The translations under genes and the position numbers were made by a program. Positions 11,901 to 21,800 of a stretch of DNA of 64,000 nucleotides are shown in pieces. How positions within the stretch are numbered: the stretch's first letter is position 1; each line of letters opens with the position of its first letter. The stretch is taken from the NCBI GenBank assembly GCA_032622095.1, contig CP136061.1, forward strand, positions 60,407,301-60,471,300, written 5' to 3'. The DNA is from Siphonodentalium dalli (Eukaryota > Mollusca > Scaphopoda > Gadilida > Siphonodentaliidae). Under the pieces are notes generated by a model. It was not told the DNA's origin. It saw only the letters and a program-made list of their open reading frames with translations, and did not search any database.

Positions 11901-12318
11901 TGACGTTGGCTATATGACGTGGTTTAACTACATGTGCTGTTGGGAAAAGGGTTAAGCAAGTATATATCATTTGCCAACAACCGGTTCAAAGTAATTTTAT
12001 CAAAGAACACTCAAGAAATATAATATTTTTTTTGTAATACATCATTCATCACAGTGTTCAGTACATATTCCCATATTTGATTCTTAGATTTGGACTTTGT
12101 TTTTCTTGGACCATTGCCTGTAAATTAAATTTTTTTAAATCTCAATAAAGTTCACATTTTGTATTTCTAACATATTCCACCATGAAGTATACTCTCAAAA
12201 TGTTGCATCAATGGGCATGGTTTCTATTATTACTAATATACATGAACAGAATCCTTTATTTGGACCTTATAAAATTTTGGGAAATTTTGGAAAAATTGGG
12301 TCCACAAAGCCCTTAACT
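8997..12318. mobile_element. About 3.3-kb unit bounded by long inverted repeats
   Basis: Left arm about 8997-9475 and right arm about 11965-12318 are inverted copies. Shared blocks include GTGGACCCAATTTTTCC, the tract around ATTACTAATATACATGAAC and the tract around TTTGAACCGGTTGTTG. The left arm carries an extra block of about 120 bp (9197-9325). The interior holds a direct duplication (10019-10085 and 10475-10545) and a 37-bp tandem repeat at 9770-9845. No intact transposase was seen; a minus-strand ORF at 11749-11970 resembles nothing I know. The superfamily is undetermined. Confidence 0.6.
9770..9848. repeat. 37-bp tandem repeat
   Basis: About two copies of a unit reading GTATCGTCTTTTGACGTC plus TTTTGTTGTAGCGTCC, inside the long-inverted-repeat unit. 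Confidence 0.7.
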
Positions 12319-12689
12319 ACTAGTGTAACTTGTTAATTGTCTTGCTTAAATGATATTTATACAAAACATTTCCAAAAATTTCAAATTTATAATAACAAAT
12401 AGGCCAATTTATTCAGATAAAGTAAAAAAAATTGTAGTTTTATTTTTTATTTTACCATTTTATTGATGTTATAAATAAAGCGATATTTGAAAATTAATAA
12501 GTGGTTCTTATGTTTTTCTTAAGTCTCTCCCACTTTTCCCTATTTTGGGCTGAAGTCTCCCTAAAATCTCCAGAGGGAGAAGTGACCAGAGGGAGAAGTC
12601 ACTTCTCCCTGTTTTCAACCCCTGGCTTAGGCCCTGACTCTAGCAGAAACCCTGAATTAAAGCTAAATTAGATATATCCATACTAGTAC

Positions 12690-12862
12690 CTTTTCAGCTC
12701 GATCTGCTTTGATGGGTCGATCAGACTTCTCAGTTTTATCTATGCTGTCTGACTTCTCGTGTTTGTTCGCATTCACTGATCGCAGCTGGATTGGACCACC
12801 ATCAAATATATTACCAAGCCCCACTCCTTTCACCTTCTTGCCCTTCACTTCAACCTCCTTTT
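12690..12862 (-). CDS. CD2AP: CD2AP-like exon e (post-SH3-B linker)
   Basis: A 173-nt exon with acceptor CTATCCAG and donor AAAAG|GTACTAG. It begins with 2 nt completing a Glu codon and ends in phase 0. It encodes a lysine-rich linker with the family signature [15 protein letters not shown] followed by PIQLRS. The expected next exons (SH3-C) were not found at lower coordinates before the large exon at 5.1 kb. Confidence 0.88.
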
Positions 12863-15800
12863 CTGGATAGAGAATAAAACAAAATGATTGAACACTCATA
12901 GATCTGAATGTCCTCACAGTGGTGAACATCCATACCAAATTACATTGAAATCTGATAACCGACCGAGACCATGATGCATGTAATCCAGTATACTCTTGAG
13001 TGCCTAATAAAAGTACAGGGTGGAATAATAGTACAGGTTGGAAAATGTCGCATAACTGAATAATAGTACAGGCGGAATAAACGTACAGACTGGAAATATT
13101 AGTACCATACAATGGCATACATCCCAACAAAACGCACCATCTGACTGGTTTACTGATGCCATGTGACAGAAATAGTTTCGATGGATAGCCAGGTCTGTGA
13201 ATCTACAGTGTGCTGATCACTGTCAACAATCAGAGTTCATTTATCTATGAATAACACAATTTAAGATTGGTGAATTATTTCTTTTGGTTAATTTAATAAA
13301 CGTACAGGACCAAATAACGATCGTACAGGTGGGAATTTTACCTCGATTTTAATAATCGTACATGTATGTTTATTAGGCACTCAAGAGTACCCACCATTTC
13401 CTTTGGTCATGGGGGTACAACAATATTCAAAATCACTCAGTAATAGACAGAAACCACTATTTATCAAACAATGCTTGGATGAGGGGTATCCAAGAATGTT
13501 GGGTGTATGAGGACATTAATTAATTATGCAATACCTACATGATGATATATCTGTACTGGCATATTCAGGTGACTTGCATTATTAATATAATATTAATAAA
13601 TGATCCAGTTTACAAGTAGATAGCACATCCAGAAATATATTATACATGTGTGGTTTTTAATCATTGCTCATGAGTTATCTGAATAATATTTACAAGTTAT
13701 GTGAGTTCAATCATTGATGAGGCTGACTCGGCGAGTCATCAAATTTTATTGCCTTTCCACCTGCCCCCCCCCCCCCCCCCTGCTTCCCCCACAAAGACCC
13801 ACATATCGGAAAGTGACATTCATCAACTTCCACTATCGTATAAAACATGGCAGCGCCCATGTCCACCTAGCATTTTATTCAATGTTGTCAGATTGGATTG
13901 GCAATTGGACAAGGATAAAACATTCTACTCTGTCAACATCACAATGGTGTGGTGAATCTCTTATTGAGTGGGGGGGGCACTATATTTGTTCATTCAATCA
14001 GCTGGAAAAATAAAAATAAAACTAACAAGAGGTGTGCACTCGAGTGCTAGCATACCCCCACCGTGGCAAATTCAACCCGCATAATCCGTAAAAAAAAAAA
14101 ATTTAACTTTAAAGGAAAATTCGAACTAATAATATCGATATGTGGGTAACAATACTCTGAAGTTTCAAATATCTATGATCAAAACTGTAGGAGGAGTTGA
14201 TTACACCATGAAGGTACCCTCATACAGAAAAACTGAAAATTAAAAAAAAAACAATTCAAAGGCCCATAACTCAAATTCAAACTTGACCTGTATTTTGATA
14301 TGAACGACCCACAAAAAAACAGAATTTCCAATTAAACAATCCAAACTTGAGTTATCATCCGGAAACCAAAGAAAAAAACAAGAAAAATTTAATTTTCTAA
14401 GTCGAAAAGACCATAACTCTGAGAAAAATCATCGGGTCAAACTCAAATTCGAACTTGACCTGTATTTTGATATCATTGACTCACACAAAAACGAAATTTT
14501 CAATTGAACAGTCCAAACTTTAGTTATCATCCAGAAACCAAAGAAAAAAAGAAGGAAAATTGAATTTTCTAAGTAAAAAAAAGTCCATAACTCTAGAAAA
14601 AATCATCGGATCAAACTCAAATTTGAATTGAACCCGTATCTTGATATGACTGATCTACAAAACAACGGTATATGCAATTAAAGGATCAAAACTTGAGATA
14701 TCATCCGGAAACTGAAAAAGTGAGAAATTTTCTTAAGTAAAAAAGTCGGACCAAACCGCAATTAACATCATGCAGAGAGGCAGTCCTAATGAGATTGCAT
14801 ACAAAAAATTATTGAAATCTGTTCATAGTTGTTAGAGTTATGAGGTCGGACGGACGGACGTAACTACGGACGGTGCGACGAGCTGACGGACACACGGAGG
14901 GAGACCCATGCTATTTTTTGCAGTTTAGTTACCTGGTTTGTCTGTTTTCTCAAATCCTGATGACTCTCTATCTTTGTCATCGAGAATTTCCACAAAATTA
15001 GAAGGGAATACACCAGTCTTTCCATTTAGACTGCCTTCATACCATCCATCTTCAACCTGAGAACATAAGAAACATAACATGTTCATGAGAAGTACGAAAT
15101 AACATAACATAACATTAGCATAAAACACAAAATAAGGCAGTATGCTACATAATTTAACAATAAAACATCAAGTAATACCCTGCTGGACAAAACAAGTGCC
15201 CACTTAACTGAGGAATAGATAGGAAGATGAAATTTTCCACTGATATTTTGTCCGTGGTTTAGATAATTCATATCGGCAATTATCATACTTGAAATACATG
15301 TTATCGTTTATTCTTTTAACTTACTTCAGTTTTCAAGGAATGGGTACTATAGTTAATTTGGCTTATGATAGAAGTTCAGACAATTTGAACTGGACTAAAC
15401 TTAGAATTTTTGTCGGCCTCTGACTTGACAGCAATTTCCAGACATGAATACTAGATTGGAGATACAACAACAGTGACTGTTACTCAAAATGAGCCGTCAT
15501 CGGCATCAGTTGGATGGATTGGCTATCTCAAGGATGACAGGATGGCTCTCTAGCTGAAACCATGGTTCCATAGTAACATTGAAGATCAACCTCATAAAAA
15601 GGGCTGATTATCATTCTACTAGATTCTGAAGCTCTATAGCAGTTTGTTCATAATGACCTGTCATACCAGCTCAATGACGACAGGCCGGCTCTCTAGATGA
15701 AACCATGGTTCCATAGTAACATTGAAGATCAACCTAATAAAAATGCTGATTATCATTCTACTAGAATCTGAAGCTCTATAGCAGTTCATAATGACCTGTC

Positions 15801-18800
15801 ATACCAGCTCAATGGGGTCTCCTTTTTAAAGGAAAGGCTAATCAGAGCTATCTGGCGCATAAGGATAAGTTTTATTATAGGTAACAATTATAGGTAAGGC
15901 CATAAAAAAAAAATTGTATGTTTCCGGTAACGGAGCGAAAAAATTAGGGTAGGTACATGTACATGTAGGTAGGAATTTTTTTTTTATTATTTTATTTCGA
16001 TATTTTTTATCCAGCTGCAGAAATATTGAACTACCTCGACCAAAGTGACATAAAATGCCAACCCGTGCTGTGGGGAAAGTATTACTTGATCAACACTGGA
16101 AATATACATTAAGATTGATAAAAAATCAAACTTACTTCAAGCTTAAGTAAGTTTTTTATTATTCACATACATGTACATGTACCACATTTTCATAAATTTG
16201 GCTATAAACTTAATTGGTACGAAATTTATGTCACTAACTTTTTATCAGAATTTTACCAATAATACGGCCATTATACCGTACTTGTATTGTGACGACTACA
16301 TCCCATTGACTGGGGGTAGCCAGTACGCCCACCGAGCATGCCTGGTTTTTGGAAACAGTAGCTATACCCCTAACATATGTGGTGATAACTTCTATACATG
16401 TATATATACAGATACACACCCACCATGTCTGTTCATAGTGTTCCATAAGTCCCAAACAAGACATAAAGCAGGCAGGAGTTCCACTCTCAGGAAATTAAAA
16501 TTGCAAAATGTATGCCCATCAATCCACAACCCATCACACACCTGGGGCTTTTGAGACAGGCTCAGACAGCTGTCACTTCGTGGTCAATTTTCACAATGAT
16601 ATATGTTAGAAACCATGTGTTTTGCACACTAAAGATCATCAATATTTATGAGCATTAGTGGTAAAAACAGTAAAAAAAAATTAAATTGACTTTTTCTCAA
16701 AATATCAATAAAAAGTTTAGGGTAGGCGGGTTATTTTTAGGGTCAGTCGATGTACGGAAACATAGTATCTTTTTTCTTTGGCCTAAGTGGGTGTTTGACA
16801 ACTACCCCTGCGGAATGACAGTAAAATGGCTGACGGACTATAAAGCCTTCCCATTTGTCAACTTAGGTACCGTATAGTGAAAGACATAATGGCTTGCAAC
16901 CTATCTATTATATAATTTCCCAACATAAAAATAAATGTATGGATGATGCAAATCCCTCCCATAGCAGGCCTCTTCATAATAGAATTGCAGGTGAGTGCAT
17001 ACCCCGCTGGACAAAACAAGTGTCCACTGCCACCGCGGTGTACTTGCCGTTCGGCCGCGGTGTCACTTTGTGTAACCCTCGGTTAAGCACCGCGGTCGAA
17101 CGGCAAGTACACCACTGCCGAACGGCAAGTACACCGCGGCCGAACGGCAAGTACACTGCGGCCGAACGGCAAGTACACCGCGGGCCGAACGTCATGTACA
17201 CCGGGGTTAGATTTCTGGTTTGTATCGTCTTTTTTCTCGAGTTTAAAACATGTTTTTTATTAGTAGAAATATACGAAGGTTAGTATTTTTAATTAAAGGA
17301 AATTTAAATCCGTACATAATATCGGCTTTAAGGTCATTATATGACGAATCACATTTATATTTAACCCCACTGTTTCAATGATCTAACGAAGATTTTAATG
17401 GAACTTTGTTGTCAAATATAAAAAAAACTTGAAAATCATGCGTCGATCCCGTGCATGCTACCACGTCGACATACACCTGTCAATCATCCAGGATTAGTTT
17501 GTGAGATTTTATTCTCTGCTTTAATTGGTTGGCTGTGGGAGGAGCTTACCGATATTTTGCTCTAATGTGGTATGCTTTGACACCATAACCGAGAATTAGT
17601 AAATAAAATTATTCCCATGTTTTTATTAGAGTTGCTATTATTTTTTTTTTAAATTTGGTCAAATGAGCATGTTAAATAAAAGTGTATAATATTCTCAATC
17701 CATATATGTGGCAAATCCATTGCCAAGTGAGAATTAACTGCCAGCGCCAGAAACTGGAAATACGCGACATTTTACGCTTTGCTCTATATTCCACGGCATT
17801 TGCCACCCGAGGATGGACTGAATAAAGATTACACAAACAATGTTTGTTGAAATTTTTTTTAGTGTGATGGGACACGTTTATAAGGTCAAAAGGAATAATG
17901 CACACGTTTCCCCGAACGGAGACCCATAAATTAAGTGCGGGCGGTATACTTTTTAATTCATTTAATTTTTCCGTTTTATTATGCATTAACAAGCTATTGA
18001 AAATACACCATTTATTGTATTCTCTACCAACATTCCTACAGATAAGATTTTAGTCATCATATTAAAAAAAAAATTGTCATGTTGACAAGTTATGAAAACC
18101 ACTAGCCCTGATCAGAAAATGCAGATAATTCACTGGATAATTCGGGAGAAAACCTCGCGTGCACAAACAACCACGCGGTCAATACGTCATGCATGCATGC
18201 GTCTATTACTGGTATAATTTGTGTATGAATCTAAATTTTTTAAACCAGACAGCTATGACATATATTGACAAGTAAAGTATCTCAACAAACATGCTTACTG
18301 TAATTACTTCATTAAAGGGTGACTTCGGAAAGAGAAATAGAGTTTCATAAATAAATAAACATTGGAATACACAGTGGCGCTGTATACGCCAATAAAAACA
18401 AGAGCTACGCTGGGCGTGCAAAATACACCCTCTCTGGGGAAAATTGGCGGATGGAAAAAACAGAAAAAAACGGCGTGAGAATAGTCGGCGCGTTGGGTCG
18501 GCGGAAACTGGTAAAAAAGGGGCATAACTCTGTTAAAAATTGGCGGACGGAACTCAAATTTGAACTTGACCTGTGTTTTGGTGGGAGAAAGTAATATACC
18601 AAATTATCATTGAATCCGATAAGCTCTAGTAAAGTTATCATCCGGACAACAAATTTCAGGGATTTTCTAAGTCAAATTACGTCAAATAAGGGGCATAACT
18701 CCGGTGCAAATTGGCGGACAGAACCCAAATTCGAACTTGAGCTGTCTTTTCTCCTAATAAACCCACATACCAAATTTGATTGAAATCGGTTCACTCTAAC

Positions 18801-21800
18801 TAAAGTTATCATCCGGACAACAAATTTCAGGGATTTTCTATATAAAGTCAAATTACGTAAAAAAAGGGACCATAACTCTCGCAAAAATTATCGGATTAAT
18901 ACGAAATTCGGACTTGAGCTGTATTTTGATATATGTAATCCACGGGTTTTGCGTATAAACATTCCAAAATCGAGTTATCATCCAGAAACCAAAAAAGGGG
19001 CATAACTCTGCCAAAAATGGTCGGACAGAACCCAAGTTCGAACATGACCTGTGTTTTGGTGGGAGAAAGTAATATACCAAATTTGGATTCATTCCGATAA
19101 ACTATACTAAAGTTATCATCCGGACAACAAATTTCAAGGATTTTCTAAGTCTCAAGGATTTTCTAAGTCAAAAAACGTTAAATAAGGGGCATAACTCCGG
19201 TGAAAATTGGCGGGAGGAACCCACATTCGAACTTGAACTTACTTTTCGGCTAATAAGCCCACATACCAAATTTTGGTTCACTCTAACTAAAGTTATCATC
19301 CGGACAACAGGTTAACGGACGGACGCCCGCCCGGACCCCCGCCCGGAAGGACAGACCAATACTATAATACGGCCTTTTTTTCAAAAGGGCGTATAAAAAG
19401 CGGAGAACCACAATACTTTTGTTTTCGCAACGGAAGTACATTCTCAGATATTCCCGTTTCGTTGAAGTGATGCACTCTCGTGCCATGTTTCCCGGAAAGT
19501 CGATTAATTTAGCACAATTCTAATCATCCCATGATCTCCCATTCTGATCTATTGCAAATCCACATAAACGAACCACGTGCTCACTTTTATTCAATGGATG
19601 TATAAACCATGCATGCATCATTAAATTTTTATTTTGTTATATATTCATTATAAAGTATTGTTTACATATATTGCCACAAAAAAGATGAGTGAAACCCTTG
19701 ATTGGGAGGTTGATAATCGCTGTTAATTTTGCACACATCTGTATATCTCAAATGCCAGGTGCACGCGAATTACAATTACGTCAGCATTATTCAGAAATTG
19801 GATGCGAGGACAGTATAGCGATCGACATTGTTTGCTACATCGTAACTGTTTGAGTTAACATGATTGTGACGTCACATGTCACTTTCTCTTCGATATTCCC
19901 TTTCAAGTTTTATCAAAGGTCAACTGACATGCTGCCGCGGTTTTGTCTTTAAAGTAACTACGTATTGAAATGATTTGAATATTTAGGTTCATAAAATCTT
20001 CACGGGCGAAAAATACCTTATAAATCACACACAAACGCTCTTTATTGTTCATTCTGAAGAAAATTCTGGCACAGATTTTTATCATGATACATTCAATGGC
20101 CGGCAGCAAATTCCAAAAGGAGGTCCACATGGGTGGATGTAATCAGTATATAATTCAAACCAAATAATAGTTTAAATTAATGTAAAAAAAATATATTTGA
20201 ACAAGAGAAAACAACATCACAATAACAAATATTTAAACATGGGCAAACAGTTCAAAGTAGGATGCGACAACAAACCATAATCCTTATTTTATAATCAGTC
20301 TTAAATGACAGGATGGTAATTCAATTCTCTAATGATGAGGCTGCCACGTGTGCACAGCATTCCCCATGCTTATTTCTCAAAAATACACGTGCTGCCAAAT
20401 CTAGATGGAGTCTGTTGTCGGCAACATCACACTTCCGTGTCGCATAATAATTTATAACAGCGGGAGCCTTTTCTAATCAGGATGGATTATGACACCTTGA
20501 TTTTATGACAGTTTACTGGTGGGACGTGGACTACTTAAAAGATTATCACACCTTGTCAACAGACAAATTAGCCCTCAAACATATAACAGATCGTCTGGCA
20601 GACGGTATTTAGACAATGGCCTCAATCAAGCCTCATTTATGGTGCCCTCTTTGTGTTTTTCAACATCATTCAAAGAACGTCAAGTACACCGCGGCCGAAC
20701 GGCAAGTACACCGCGGCCGAACGGCAAGTACACCGTGGCTGAACGGCAACTACACCGCGGCCGAACGGCAAGTACACTGTGGCTGAACGGCAACTACACC
20801 GCGGCCGAACGGCAAGTACACCGTGGCCGAACGGCAAGTACACTGCGGCCGAACTGCAGTCAGCCGGTGGAGCCGCGGTGTAGTTGCAGTTCGGCCGCGG
20901 TGGCAACGCAAACCGCACCGTGTTAAGTGGACACTTGTTTTGTCCAGCGGGGTAGGAGCTCCCCTATAAGGGACCCTAGGCGAGTGACAAGTAGCTCTCC
21001 TTAATGGGCGCGAGGCAAGCATTACAGAAAATTTTACGTCACATGATAATTCAATGCTAAATTCTCATACAAGTATTAAAAACGCTAACTAATTAGGCTC
21101 ATTCTAAAAGAATCTGTTCAAAGCTCTATAGAAGTTTGTTCATACTGACCTGCCGTACCAGCTCAATGAGGTCTCCCTTTTTTAGTTCCAGCTCATCAGA
21201 GCTATCTGGTGCATATGGATAAGAAGCCTTAGCCATTTTGCCTTTAAGCGGAGATTCTGAAAACATGAAATAGTATTCATTTAAATACCAAGAAGATGTC
21301 AACAGGTAAAAGCAAATTTTAACTTTAAACCTTTTATTTATTGAATAAATTCTTCCTAGCTGAAGTACATGTACATCAGTGTCACTATGGGAATGATAGC
21401 ATTGCAATTTATAGAACTCTTAACCATTTCATGATTGGAGCTGTGCAGGTGCACCATTAAAGACGGTGTGCCAGTGATAGGGAGCCTCGGATATATAAGA
21501 GAATGCACTGGCTTACAAGGTCAAGGTTCTATTGTTAGGCCAATGTATTCTCTATATATGCGAGGCTCCCTATGGGAGACTTGCATATATAAGAGAATGC
21601 ATTGGCACAGAGTTTTCGCAAAATTTGAGGAAACTCTAGTCACGGAAGGGATAATTGATGAGTATTTTCCCTTATTTGAGCAAATATGAACAAATATGTA
21701 GTCTTGACCTTTTGAGGTATACCGGTAATCAGCCTTCATAATTGGCCAAACAATCTGAATTAAGAGGGCTGCCGGTAATTGACCAGCAACTATAATATAA

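Larger units (their letters stand above)
17002..20952. mobile_element. 3.95-kb element with 22-bp-repeat terminal inverted repeats
   Basis: The outermost ends are CCCCGCTGGACAAAACAAG and its exact complement, each flanked by TA. Just inside lie tandem copies of a 22-bp GC-rich unit (CCGCGGCCGAACGGCAAG plus TACA), at 17045-17205 on the left and 20679-20905 on the right. The interior is ordinary AT-rich DNA including a tandem array at 18.48-19.33 kb. No transposase ORF was seen, so it appears non-autonomous. A third isolated terminus lies at 15176-15207. Confidence 0.7.

Noticed and set aside
11749-11970. Minus-strand ORF at the inner edge of the 3.3-kb unit
   Set aside because: 73 codons, no motif, no splice context; within the chance length for this base composition.
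13701-14013. Proline-rich ORFs around a poly-C tract
   Set aside because: The Pro run is simply the C-tract read as CCC; no family signature.
17002-17205. GC-rich repeated protein-like frames (YLPFGRG repeats) on both strands
   Set aside because: They are translations of the 22-bp DNA repeat; every frame is open because the unit lacks stops. Not a protein repeat.
20679-20905. Possible CRISPR-like array (short regular repeats)
   Set aside because: Repeats are contiguous without unique spacers, in a eukaryotic inverted-repeat element.
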